A DNA stretch of 21,424 nt from Jimgerdemannia flammicorona (taxonomy: Eukaryota > Mucoromycota > Endogonomycetes > Endogonales > Endogonaceae): positions 1-21,424 of the forward strand of contig RBNI01001660.1 in assembly GCA_003990745.1 (NCBI GenBank), given 5' to 3'. The position numbers were made by a program, and so were the translations under genes. The notes beneath the pieces were generated by a model. It saw only the letters and a program-made list of their open reading frames with translations. It was not told where the DNA came from and searched no databases. This document shows positions 1 to 10,259 of this stretch, piece after piece (position 1 is the stretch's first letter; the number at the start of each line of letters is the position of its first letter).

Positions 1-62
1 ATAGTCACTTGAACTCTCTTTATTAACCAGCATCTATAGTAATATTGATACAGCCTAAGCCC

Positions 63-3000
63 TCAACCTATCCCACAGGGACCCCCCCCCTCTCTAGTTT
101 CTACAAATGATACCCCATCCACCCTCACCGCAACTCTTCCACCACTCTTCTTGACAATCCTCCTCACTAGTCCCTTATATCCCCCCCCCTTGGGGCCCTA
201 ACCAATCCACTATGCCTTGAAGAGCTCGAGCATCAGCTCCTCCCATCTCACTATCCTCAAACTCACCAGCTGCCAGGGGCTCACCTCAAAGATGCTCTGC
301 CAGTGTTCTGCGAGCCCCACCCATATTACAACAGCCCAACCAACCATCAGCCACTCATTCTCCACCCCCCCCACCAGCCTTGACTGCAGTGCTGCCTACT
401 GCCCACCCACCTCAGGGTCAGGCACTGACACTCCCAACCTCTCCCCAACTATCTTCCAAAAGTTCTCTATACTCTTACACTCCCCCAGCCAATGTTCAGG
501 AGTCTGCACCACCCCTCCCTCCTGCCCTACATTATAACACTTCTCACAATCAAAGACCCCTCCATCCACCAGATGGCCTGCCCTAACGTTTAGCATCACA
601 TTTCGATACAACAGCCTCCACCATGCTACCCAGAGTTTTGATGGAAGCCACCTCAACACAACCTTGATCCATGACCAGATGCCTGCCCAGTCCCATCTCT
701 CGCTGATCCCAGCCCCCTGCCAGGTCTCTGGCCAAAGGTCCTGCCCCAGACCCCTAAGGCACTCTATGCCCTCCTCTAAGTAGAAGTCCTCGATCAGATT
801 CCCTCCCAACAAGAGTCTGTCCCACCTCCACATCACTAGACCCCAATTCTCATTCCCTTCAGTACCTTGCCAATGGATCCCAATGCGATGGGCCCCATCT
901 ACCACCCCCACCAGAATCCTTTGTATCTCATCCTCTGGCTACCATCCAAGGCCACCAAGGACAGTAGATTACCTGAGCAACCCCTTGGTGACACTCTTGC
1001 CTTCCACAAATGCTGCATAAGGGGCACCCATTCTCCACCTCACAACTCACTGGCCCTCTTCATCCACCATGCCCTCAAGCAGAGTAGCCTCTTGGGAAAG
1101 TCCACCAGGCCAAGTCCTCTGCAATCCACAGGGAGTGCTAGTACCTCCCAACCAATCTGACTCCGGCATCCAGCCCAGAGCCAAGAGCAGACCATCTTGA
1201 GAAGCTTTTTAACCACCTACTTAGGGAAGTCCAAATGGTAGCCCAGATACCAAAGCTTCGGCATCCAGTACACATTCAGAACAGTTACCCTTCCCACCAG
1301 CAACACCTGTCTACCACCCCAACTCATCAGTACTTTCCCCCATTCTACCAGCTTGCGCTCCCACCACTCCTTGGGAAGTAAAGAGCCATACACTGAGAAA
1401 TAGATACCCAAGTACCATACCACTCCTCCAGCTGGGGCAATTGTTCCAATGATGTCCCCACCTATGACTCCTTCCCCAAGGACCATTGTCTCAAACTTGT
1501 GCCAGTTGAGTTTCACCCCAGAACATCTCTCATACCACTCAACTGTCTCCTTGAGCATAGCCACATCTGCTACCAAGCCCAACCCAACCACCATATCATC
1601 TGCAAAGGCCCCCACCTTCTAATTGATGCCCAAGATATTCAGTCTACCAACTCTGCACCAGATCCGATCCAACAAAGGCTCCAGGGTGAAGGTATAAAGA
1701 ATAGGCGACAGTGGATCCCCCTGAGGCACCCCCCTCCCCAAGGGGAAAGAAGCCCCCCTGTGTCCATTTGCCAGAATTGCAGCCCTACTCCCTTCCAGTA
1801 ATCCAATGAGTGACTGACAAATGCCCACTGGAACTCTAATGTACTCCAGTACTTTCTCTAATCATACTCTCCAGACCCTATCATAGGCCTTCTCCTGGTC
1901 CAGGAAGACCAAGCGGCCATCCACCCCTGTAGCCCGAGCTCTTTCAATGACACCATGAACCCATGCCATGCCATCCTGGATCTGTTGGCCCCTCACCAAG
2001 CCTTGCTGCTACTTCCCTAGCACCTGTTGAGCCACTCCCTGCAGCCTCGCCACCAGGATTTTGGTGACCAGCTTGCAGTTCATATCCAGTAGCATAATTG
2101 GCCTCCAGTTCTTCCAGTCCTCCTTATGCCCTTTGTCCTTATACAGCAGGGACACCAGCCCCAACTGCTGCCCTCCAATCCACTCCCAGTACTGATGACC
2201 ATATCACACATCAGTGACATCTCCTCCAATGCCTCCTCTACTGATGCCATATGTTTCCAAAAGTCCCAAGGCAAACCATCCTCCCCAGGCACCATTCCCA
2301 GAGTTGTTGATGCCAGAACTCAAAGGATCTCCTCTCCCAAAACCAGTTGGCCAAGATCCCCCAACCCTGCTGCAGGATTTGGGTGCCACTCTTCCAGATG
2401 CCACTCAATGTCCTATGCCACCTCTCCTCCCTCCTCTTCACTCCATAGGTTACTCCAACAGGTGCTCAGCTGGTCAAGGATCCCCTGCACACCCAATATC
2501 ATCTCTCCCTCCTCATTAAGGACTCCATCCCACTGGTGTCTTGCTCCCCTAGCGTGAAGGAGACAGGACAAAATCCTTGTGGGCCTTTCTCCTTCTTCTA
2601 ATCCCTGCCACAATAGCCTTGCCACCATGGCCTGAGCCTGTACCGCTTCCTCCTTCCTCAACAAATCCTGCAGCTCCACTACTTCCAGCTTAGCCTGCTT
2701 GGCCTTCCAGTCCAATACCTCCTCCTCCTTCAGTAGCCCAGCCCAATTCAGAAGCAGTCTTTCTAGCCTCCTAGATGTCCATTGGACTTACCTCCTCTGC
2801 TGAGCACCTTGCTCCTTCCCCACTTCCCCCCAGTACCTCTGAGCCTCGGATTTCAGTCTATGTCACCTATCTCCAATCCTCATCCTGGCTCTCCTCCAAT
2901 TATTAACCTTGGATTGTACCACCACCACCCATGCATTCCACAGGTCCATCTCATCCAGCAGTGAAGAGTTCAGATACCAATGTCCTGGCCCCTCTCCGCT

Positions 3001-3715
3001 TCCTCCAAACCTCCTGCCTCCCTGAATACCCCAGTGATCTGACCAAGGGCACCACTTGACCTCTATCATCTCCCAAACTGTATTACCCCAACACTCTGCC
3101 ATCAGAATCCAATCAATCCTAGTACCAAGTCCTCCCACCCAGTGAGTATATAGACATTGATCCCCATCCTGAAGTCGCATGGCATCCACTAGTGAGCTGA
3201 GTCACTCCACCTCTTCCCAGTCCTCCAATCCCCCACTCCTTCATCCCATACCCCATCTCCCATCAGTTCTGTCCAGCCTACTCTCCTGTACTATATTAAA
3301 ATCACCCCCCAGACAATCCACCCCAGCCTCAACCAAGAGCCCAGAATCCTGCAGATCTTCAATCCATGCCACTCAGGTCCCCCTCTCAGCTGGGCAATAA
3401 CAAGATCCCACCACAATTGAGTTCCATCCAGGCCTCTGCCATATCCCCCACACTAATCTATGACCCCAATGTCCAGTGTCTGCAATGTCTCCTTTCCCCT
3501 TCCTAACCAGGATTCCCACTTTACCCTGCCAAACAGCCACCCCCCCCCCACTCTCTTGTCTATTCCAGGCCATCTTCCTCCCCCTCACACCATATATCTT
3601 GAAGTAAGAAGAGATCTGCCTCCAGTTTCTTCAGCTATCCAAAAATCAAACTTCACCTCCCAGTCCCCCTAAGCCCATTGACATTTATAGAAAAAAAGTT
3701 GGTTGTACTATTCAT
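63..3715 (-). pseudogene. LINE-a ORF2 pseudogene (endonuclease / reverse transcriptase / C-terminal zinc motif)
   Basis: The start ATG at 3715 gives MNSTTNFF then NVNGL, the first motif of an APE-type endonuclease, matching LINE-c ORF2. Pieces follow in order: LLQD (about 3610), WNRQES and VGSCY (about 3590-3390), TRIDWIL with WSDHW (3130-3030), a linker rich in charged residues (2715-2413), the SPGEDGLPWDFWK finger motif (about 2290), GVPQGDPLSPILY (about 1730), FADDMVVGL (about 1605) and the C-terminal CEKC...HWLGEC zinc-like motif (about 560-495). The frame ends GPCGIG-stop at 63-65, equivalent to GPPRGIG in LINE-c. Stops and small frame changes break it into at least eight pieces, so no active protein is possible. 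The intact order shows the copy was once full length. Confidence 0.87.
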
Positions 3716-3749
3716 AGCAAAGTATTTGAGAGTATTAATATCTCCATAT

Positions 3750-5633
3750 CTACAATTCCATACTCACTTCCTCTCCAGTCACATCCAGGTTATGTTCTGC
3801 CACAATCTCATCTTCCACATTTTGCTGTTCATTCAGAGCTGCCAACAATTCTGCATAGTCCTCACCATCCACCATTTCCATTAATGCTCAGTGCTGCTCG
3901 CACACTACCTGCCACTTTGCCAGTCCCTTTCATGGCCCCCACAGATATGCTGCCCTTTCATTGGCAATACTCAAGAATGTTGCCTCCCTTGTCTCAGTAA
4001 CCTCATACTCCTCTGCCTCCAGAAGAGCAGCCATCATCTCATCACTCAACTTCCTCACGACCTCCTCCCCTTGCAGCACTCGCCCCCAGAAGTCCTCACT
4101 GATCACCCAGAAATCGATCTCTCCCAGTTCCTCAGCTGCCACATTTTGCAGCACTCTCAACAGCCACTTCTCCCCCCCAACTACCTCTGCTGCCTGCGCC
4201 AAATCTGCCTCTCCCTCCTTCCTCTCCTCAGTTCGTGCAGACTCATCCCAACCATCCTCTGATACATTCTCCAACTCTCCCTCTCCCACCTTGGGAACAC
4301 CATACTGGATCTGATTATCATCTGCTATCACTATGTCCACTACCACCTCCTCTGGCCCCTATCCCCCACTCTACTTCATCTTCCCCCCTTGCTGCCCAGC
4401 CTCCACCCAGATGCTGGCACTCGCTCCAGCACCCTCCTCCATAGCCCCTACCTTCTGACCCCCATCCAAACTGGCCAGCAAATCCTTCTGCAGCTGTCTC
4501 CCCTTTGCCTTCTCCCAGAGCACCTTGTCCATTCGCACCTTCTTGCCCTCGATCACCTCCACTATCATCCTAGCCTCATAAGCCCTCCAAGCCCTTTGCC
4601 TCCTCTCCACAGCCCCCACTAGGTCCTTAAGTGCCTCCAGCGGATCCTCCTCGCCTTCCTCTGACCCCTTCACCCTTGATATCTTGCACTCCACTGGGCC
4701 CCACTTCAGCACCACCAGTCAGTCCCTAGCCTTCCCAGTATTCTCCATTCCAAACAGCCTCAGCCTGACGTCCACATCTCCTGTCCTGAGCTCAGTTCCC
4801 TCCCATACCCTGAACTCAATGTTGACCACCTTGTCATACTCCTTCACAACATCCATGACCAGCTTCCTCGCCTCCTCCTTCTTCACCATTGGCATATCCA
4901 CAATCACCAGATGAACCAATTGGGGATCCCAATGCATACACCTTGCTATTGGCACCAAAATCCCTCCAACCACCACACCCTTCTCCACTGCCTCCAGCAG
5001 CAAACCCTCCTCTTCAAACCCCACCTTGACTGCCTCCAGCATCTTCAAGAACTTAACTGAGGCCACACCCTTCACCTCGCTCGCCAACAGCCCCAGCACC
5101 ATCTTCACTGTCACCACCAAGCCACGGAAGCACAGTGTGATGGCAAATTCTGATCAAGACTTTTTGAGTAATGGGGCTGCCATGAGGCCCATCACACCAT
5201 CAGCCAGATCCCCAGGTCTCGCACTGCTCCTCTGTCCAGATCCCCCATCAGTTATCATATCTGGATTTTTTTCCAGATTGCCCATCACACCACCATCAGC
5301 AGTCACTGCCTCAGCCACTACACCTCCAGCCCCACTATACTGATCCCCTAGTAGAGAGGCCTCCTTGCCCCTCGTGGTAGCAGATGCCTTCCCCAGCTCC
5401 AACCAGCCATCTAGCCCCGTCACCTGCTTTCCCATCCTGACTTTATCTGCAAAGGTCATCCTTCCTCCACTATATGGCCTTGCACCTCCTCTGCCACCAC
5501 CTCTGACCCCGTGTCCCCTCATCGAAGCACTCGGTATGCCAATACCAGCACCTTGACCCCCCCCCACATGTTGCCAGTCAAAGACACTAGGGCCCCCCTG
5601 CCCAGTATGCTCACCAGAATATGTATTGCTCAC
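3750..5633 (-). pseudogene. LINE-a ORF1 pseudogene (retrotransposon RNA-binding/chaperone-type protein)
   Basis: The start at 5633 reads MSNTYSGEHTGQGG, a Gly-rich N-terminus like LINE-c ORF1, followed by TFADKV (family motif). Segments align with LINE-c ORF1 throughout: FAITLCFRG, SVKFLK, HWDPQLVHLVI, EYDKVVNIEFRVWEGTE and the acidic C-terminal part (4346-3930). The frame ends near VSMEL-stop at 3750-3752. In-frame stops include one near 5154 (TGA after KKS), one near 4719 and one near 4371, mostly where LINE-c has a sense codon. Like LINE-c, it shows no CCHC knuckle. Its role would have been to coat the element RNA; this copy cannot encode the whole protein. Confidence 0.82.
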
Positions 5634-5709
5634 TATATTGATAACACCAATACTTGAAGAAGTTGTTGAAAGTGTTGTCTGAAGTTTGTATCACCTGAAT
5701 GGTACTGGA

Positions 5710-6005
5710 GAGAGCCTGAGCTTCTTGTAATACTCCTACTTCTATCTATTTAGTAAAGAGATCAACAATAACTATAATATAGCAGTTTTCTGATAGACTT
5801 ACTGATAGTAGTCTAATGATGTCTATTGTATTATGGTGGAAGGAGATAGGTTAAATTCTTGATAACCCAGATGTCTGGTCTTGCTGATCTTATTTCTATT
5901 TTTCACACTTATCATACCCTTTGACAAATTGGTACAGGTCTTCTTCTATCTTAAACCACCACATAGTTCTTCTTGCCTTATTATATGTATTAGTTCCTCT
6001 TAGAT

Positions 6006-6009
<4 letters not shown>
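5710..6009 (-). pseudogene. gypsy-A: isolated Ty3/gypsy integrase fragment
   Basis: About 300 bp aligning to 7464-7760 of gypsy-B at very roughly four-fifths identity by eye, with mostly transition differences. On the minus strand it encodes the integrase zinc region (GYDKCEK) and the start of the catalytic core (IVIVDLFTK, then a stop where gypsy-B has Trp in FTKWIEAG). The first zinc Cys is Tyr here while the second is kept; in gypsy-B the reverse holds, so the two copies decayed independently. It is bounded left by the 5' end of LINE-a and right by the T-run of LINE-b. Because the same integrase segment occurs again in gypsy-B, this is a second element, not the missing part of gypsy-B. Confidence 0.85.
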
Positions 6010-6044
<35 letters not shown>

Positions 6045-7350
6045 GTCACTTGGACTCCGCCTTTATTACCAGTCTATGAATAAGTATACATCATCACCAC
6101 CCACTACCCAATCCCCATAGGGGGGCCCCTCCCCATCTCCTCACGAATAAAGATTACCCTTTCACCAACCACTCCAACTTTCCCCCCACTCTGTCCACAA
6201 ATTTTCTCCACTAAGCGGCACCTCCGACCACCCTGCAGCCCCCAACCAAGCCACCAGCCTGTTAAGGTATCTTCCATAAGCCTATGCCACCACAACAGCG
6301 AGTCCACCAAGCCCTGTCTCCTCCCATCCTCAAAAACAAATAGCCAGTGACTGGCCAGCCCCACCCAAATAGCTAAAGCCCAACCCAAAGTAAGCCACTC
6401 CTTCCCTATCCCCCCTACCAATCTATCCCTCAAGTCCTCCCACTTCCCCCATACTTCATCTCCCCTATTCTGTACCCCTAAGTATTCCTCAATTGCCTGC
6501 CAAAAATCCCCCAACACCTCACACTCTCTTAGCCAATGTTCAGGTGTCTGTACATAACCCCCCTCCTGCCCTACATTATGGCACTCCTCACAGTCGAAGC
6601 AACCCCCTACGATAAGGTGCCCCAAGTGAAAGTTGAGCATTATATTCCTCTGCAGTATGTACCACCAGACCACTCAGTACTTTGGCAGTATCCACTTTCT
6701 CACTGTGGCACTCCAGGTCCAAACACCATGCCAGTTCCACTCTTTGCCAATTCCAACTCTCTGCCAACTGCTAGGCCACAGATCCTGGCCTGGTCCCCCT
6801 TGGCATTCCATTCCATCACCAATATCAAACTCAATTAAAGGAGCGCCACCCAGCAGTATATGATCTCATCTCCACATCGCCAGGTCCCAAGCCATCTCTC
6901 CTTCATTCCCCTGCCAACGAATTCCAATGTGGTGCACCCCCTCTGCTATCCCCTACCAAAATCCCTTATATCGCAGTTGTTCAGTATTCTGAAGTCCAAC
7001 CAATGAGAGGAGATCACCAGTTGAGCCTCTTGGTGATGACTGCCTCTCCCAGATCTTCTGTAGCAAAGGAACCCAATCACCTCTTCTCAATTCCACTGCC
7101 CTCTTTAGCCACCATGCTCTCAAGCAGTATAACCATTTTAGAAAGTCAACCAGCCCAAGACCACCTCTCACCACTGGTAGGGACAAGGTCTCCCAACCAA
7201 TCTGACTCTACCTGCCAGCCCAAATCCATCTCTTTGCTAACTTCATCAATCTCTTTACCATCCAGGCTGGGAAGTCCAGATAATATGCCAGATGCCACAG
7301 CTTCGGCAGCCAGTAGACATTCAAAATCGAGACCCACCCTGCCAGAGAAA
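6010..7350 (-). mobile_element. LINE-b: 5'-truncated copy of the same LINE family
   Basis: A 32-T run (6010-6041, the minus-strand A-tail) is followed by the family 3' terminus ATAGTCACTTGGACTCCGCC and a TTTATT (AATAAA on the minus strand) about 20 bases in. The body covers the 3' UTR and roughly the last third of ORF2. Alignment to LINE-c (equivalent to about 11575) stops at 7350, after GCCAGAGAAA, and gypsy integrase sequence begins. The flanks do not repeat each other: the base string left of the tail (CTTAGATATCC) is not found at 7351 (ATTGTATCTCATAG). The two flanks belong to different, overlapping gypsy copies, which is abnormal for a simple insertion (see findings). Confidence 0.9.
6104..7348 (-). 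pseudogene. LINE-b ORF2 C-terminal fragment
   Basis: Reads on the minus strand from the thumb/connection region after the reverse transcriptase to the ORF2 stop codon at 6104-6106. Open pieces include VVRGGLGLVDF and the Trp-rich CLRAWWLKRA stretch (7186-6953), and a 189-codon piece (6673-6104) with the zinc-like motif CEECHNVGQEGG...HWLREC. The end, GPPMGIG, matches GPPRGIG of LINE-c. It is useful as a reference: where LINE-c ORF2 has a stop at 10619, LINE-b keeps Trp (KEWLTLGW). No catalytic residues of the endonuclease or polymerase are included. Confidence 0.85.
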
Positions 7351-7905
7351 ATTGTATCTCATAGAATCCATTGACAAATTCTGTACTGCAGTCTATTGTG
7401 ATTTGCTTTGGTGTCTTGTAGTGGCAGATGATTTCTTGGTGCAGGAAGTTAGCTATAGAGAGGGCATTGGCTTCTTGTAATGCTCCTGCTTCTATCCATT
7501 TGGTAAAGAGGTCTACAATAACTATTATATATGGTTTCCTGATAGTATTACTGGTAGTGGCTCAATGATATCTATTGCAATGTGGTGGAAGGGGATAGGC
7601 TCAATTCTTGATGACCTGAGTGCCTGGTCTTGCTGATCTTATTCTGTTTTTGGTACTTATCACACCCTTTGACAAATTGGTGCAGGTCTTCTTCTTTTTT
7701 GGATCACTACATGGTTCTTCTTGCCTTATTGTATGTATTGATTCCTCTTAGGTATCCTTGCTTGTGTACTTCCTTCATTAATTGATACTTCTTGTATTCA
7801 GGTATTACTAGCTTTCCTTCTTTTCTAAGTATAGTGTTGTCTAGTTCAAACTGTTTCTAAGTCTGGTTGATGATGATAATTATCCAGGGTTCAAGGTGGT
7901 TGGGC
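7351..7905 (-). pseudogene. gypsy-B integrase, truncated and decayed
   Basis: Integrases of this family cut and join element cDNA into chromosomal DNA. On the minus strand the zinc-binding region reads HKQGYLRGINTYNKARRTM then FVKGCDKYQK: the first His and first Cys are present, while the second His is not at its usual place and the last Cys is Tyr (TGT to TAT would explain it). After a frame change the core begins PFHHIAIDIIE (first catalytic Asp), then IVIVDLFTKWIEAGAL, then ITIDCSTEFVNGFYE (second catalytic Asp). The sequence ends at the LINE-b junction before the catalytic Glu. Stops and at least one frameshift rule out activity. Confidence 0.85.
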
Positions 7906-7984
7906 ATCTTCTGCTGCCCAAGGTAGCTGATTAATCCATAGTATAACTCCTTATTCATATTAAATAGTCTTGATAGGGGTGTTT

Positions 7985-8436
7985 CGAGATGTCCTTGAGA
8001 GTGTATCAGCATTGATATTGGTTCTTCCTGAGCAGTGCTTAACAGTACAGTTATACTCTTATAGTGTGTAGATCTATCTGATATATATTCCTTTGGGGTT
8101 CAGAGTGTGGAATAGCCAGGTAAGAGCAGAATGATCTGTTTGAATGGTAAAGTATTTCCCAGCTAGGTAGTAGTGGAACTTGTCTACTGCTCAAACTACT
8201 GCTAAGCATTCAAGCTTGCATAACTCATGGTTCTGTCCTGCTCTGCAGATACCTCAGCTTATATAGGAGATGTCATATTTATGTCTATCTTTCTTCTGAG
8301 CTAGGACTGCTCCAAGTCCTATAGCACTTACATCTGTTTGCAGGATGAATTCTAGGTTCTAATCTGGTCTTCTGAGGATAGGTGCTTAAGTCAACCTGGT
8401 CTTGAGTTTATTGAAGATTTCTTAGTGTTCCTTGGT
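7985..8436 (-). pseudogene. gypsy-B RNase H domain
   Basis: It follows the reverse transcriptase in the same frame. It would degrade the RNA strand of the RNA/DNA hybrid during cDNA synthesis. The four acidic positions are visible in order: LQTDVSAIGLGAVL (Asp), CKLECLAVV (Glu), TDHSALTWL (Asp) and NINADTLSR (Asp). At least seven in-frame stops lie across the domain and the RT-RNase H tether, several explicable as CAG or CAA to TAG or TAA, CGA to TGA, or TGG to TGA. Confidence 0.88.
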
Positions 8437-9297
8437 TCATTTGAAATTGGTTTCCTTCTTCAGTAGCTCATAGATAGGTGCTGCAATGTTAGAGTATCCT
8501 TTGATGAATCTTTTATAATAGCTGGCCAGTTCAAGGAAGGCATAGACTTCTGTAGTTGTTCTGGGTCTTGGGTAGGCTGCAACAGCCTCGATCTTCATGA
8601 GGTCTGTATGGATTTTGGTCTGGTTGATGAGGTGTCCTACATAGGCAATTTCTTGAGCTACAGACTTGCATTTCTTGGGCTTGATGTAGAGGCCATGCTC
8701 CTTGAGCTTCTTGAGGGCTAGCTGTATATAGTTGACATATTCCTCTGCAGTATTGCTGAAGATGATTATATCATCAATATAGACAAAGAGCCATTTTCCA
8801 ATCTCATTGCTGAAGACTCTGTTCATCATTCACTGAAAACTTGCTGGAGCATTACACATTCCAAATGGCTTTCACAGATAGATATAGGTGGCATCAGGTA
8901 TGATGAAGGCTGATTTCTCACTAACATCTTAAGTGAGACCAATCTAATGGAAGCCTGAAAACAGATCCAAGGTGGTATAGTATTTGGCTTCACTTCCAAA
9001 GGTGGTAAGGATTTCTTGAATATTTGGCAAAGGCTGCCTATCCTTCTTAGTAATGGTATTGAGCTTCCTGTAGTTAATACAGAGTCTTGACACAAACTCT
9101 CCAGGCTTACTTCCTTTCTTTGGGGCAAGGATAATGGGTGAAGCCCAGAGACTGATAGCTTGCTTGATGATTCTAGCTTCTTCCATTTCCTTGAGTTCTG
9201 CTTGCAGCCATTCTCTATAGGTGGGTGATATGGGTCTGACCTTCTAGTAGATGGGCTTGATATCACTAGTGTCAACTTCATGGTAGTACTTGGGTTC
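8437..9297 (-). pseudogene. gypsy-B reverse transcriptase domain
   Basis: Classic gypsy RT in one frame shared with the dUTPase upstream. Visible blocks: ASPIILAPKKG (about 9140), LCINYRKLNTITKKDRQPLP (about 9085-9025), YYTTLDLFSGFH (about 8985), KPFGMCNAPASFQ (about 8865), the catalytic VYIDDIIIFS (about 8780), KKCKSVAQEIAYVGHLI and YYKRFIKGYSNIAAPI. The two Asp of YIDD are intact. In-frame stops break it at about 9298, after LFSGFH, after IGLT, after IYL and after ASFQ; two of these are TGA where related elements have Arg, as expected of CGA to TGA. The open part from 8829 to 8437 is 130 codons. Confidence 0.93.
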
Positions 9298-9897
9298 TTA
9301 ATTATAGATATCCCTGAAGTCTGTAGCAAGTACTCCTTCATTCTGGTGCAGGATCTTGAGAAGTTGTTCTTCCAGGGGAAAGTTTTCTCCAATAGTATAT
9401 GTGTACTTATTCTGGTCCCTATCTTTCTTGTGCTCAAGTTCAGTAATCTTAGTGGTGGCATAGGCTCCTCTTTCAGTAGATCTAAAGTCTTGTTCTCCTC
9501 TTTTGGTCTTGATGAGTTCAATGGCTTCAGTGATCTTGGGCTTCTTGATTTCATAGATCAGCATCTGGCCAATCCTGTCATACTTCTTGACTTCAAATGA
9601 GGTGATAGAGTTGTGATTTCTGACTATGAGGAAGATCTTGCCAGTGTAATCAGGGTCAATTACTCCTCCTTTAACTGAGATTTCACTTTTGGTCAGACTG
9701 CTTCTGGTCTTGATAATTCTGGCATAGTTCTCTGGCAGCTTGACTCCAATTCTAGTGCCAAGTAGGGTGGTGGTCTGTGGTTCAAGGGTAGCATCTTGAA
9801 TGCTGGCAAGGTCTATTCCTATGGCTCCTTCAGTCTTATATTGTGGGATCTTAGCTTTGGGGTGAAACTTCTTGACCTTGAGAGTGATGTCTGATTC
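9298..9897 (-). pseudogene. dUTPase domain inside the gypsy-B polyprotein (between protease and RT)
   Basis: This family hydrolyses dUTP to dUMP and pyrophosphate, keeping uracil out of newly made DNA. All five trimeric dUTPase motifs are recognisable in order on the minus strand: motif 1 EGAIGIDLAS (about 9830-9802); motif 2 with KTRSSL (about 9710-9690); motif 3 GGVIDPDYTGKI (about 9666-9630) with its Asp and Tyr; motif 4 YDRIGQMLI (about 9582-9556); and a C-terminal motif 5-like RGEQDFRST (about 9502-9476). In motif 5 several usual Gly are Asp, Arg or Glu, each one G-to-A step away. The whole 200-codon stretch has no stop, unlike its neighbours, and shares the RT frame. Fold and function are by family motif only; the damaged motif 5 and flanking stops argue against a working protein here. 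Confidence 0.9.
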
Positions 9898-10195
9898 TTA
9901 TTTCTCCTCATTATCACTATCAGCTTGAAGCTTGGGGGGCTGGTCATCTTCTTCAGCTTTCCTTTTTTCTTTAGTGGCTTCTTGCTCATGTTTCTGTTAG
10001 TGGATTTTCCTGACTTCACCGATACTGGACCAGCAGTCATTCAGGTGTTCAGAGCAGTACATCTTAGTACCATGGAGGCATCTTCCTTGAGGGGCATAGC
10101 CATTGATAATCTTATTATACTACTGCTCATCTGTAAGCTTGGGTGTCTTGTTCTTGTTCTTGTTTTTGTTCTTGTTCACCAAGTGCATGAAGACT

Positions 10196-10198
<3 letters not shown>
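9898..10198 (-). pseudogene. protease-dUTPase linker with Cys/His cluster (gypsy-B)
   Basis: About 100 codons in the same frame as the dUTPase. The segment starts at the LINE-c junction with EVFMHLV, then a Lys/Asn run (NKNKNKNKNK), KLTDEQ-stop, then CLHGTKMYCSEHLNDC (10080-10033), a C-x-H-x5-C-x2-H-x3-C pattern that could bind zinc. A Lys/Glu-rich tract and the acidic QADSDNEEK follow before the dUTPase. Three in-frame stops are seen (after TDEQ, after RKIH and after NEEK). I know no named domain for this part. Its left neighbour in the protein, the protease tail, lies at 16148 onward, beyond LINE-c. Confidence 0.65.
10183..10198. repeat. Target-site duplication of LINE-c, left copy
   Basis: GTGCATGAAGACTTCT, identical in all 16 bases to 16132-16147. 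It directly precedes the T-run of LINE-c. The presence of both copies defines the insertion exactly, and the gypsy reading frame is continuous when one copy is removed. Confidence 0.95.

Positions 10199-10256
<58 letters not shown>
10199..10256 (-). repeat. Poly(A) tail of LINE-c (58-T run on plus strand)
   Basis: Uninterrupted T-run between the left target-site duplication and the element's conserved 3' terminus; the duplication also ends in T, so the boundary is ambiguous by one base. It is longer than the LINE-b tail (32). Exact length in an assembly may be unreliable. Confidence 0.9.

Positions 10257-10259
<3 letters not shown>

Larger units (their letters stand above)
1..5710 (-). mobile_element. 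LINE-a: near-full-length, decayed non-LTR retrotransposon
   Basis: Same family as the copies at 6042-7350 and 10257-16131. The left end (the element's 3' end) starts with the family's conserved terminus, ATAGTCACTTGAACTC on the plus strand, so the A-tail should lie just left of the window. An AATAAA signal on the minus strand (TTTATT near position 20) sits where the other copies have theirs. Reading leftwards come a 5' UTR, ORF1 (5633-3750) and ORF2 (3715-63). The 5' end resembles that of LINE-c (GGTACTGGAGAGAG against AGTACCAGAGAAAG) and stops near 5710, where gypsy integrase sequence begins; a shared GAGAG makes the exact junction uncertain. Both ORFs carry many stops and ORF2 also has frame changes, so the copy is dead. 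The target-site duplication cannot be checked because the left flank is outside the window. Confidence 0.88.
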
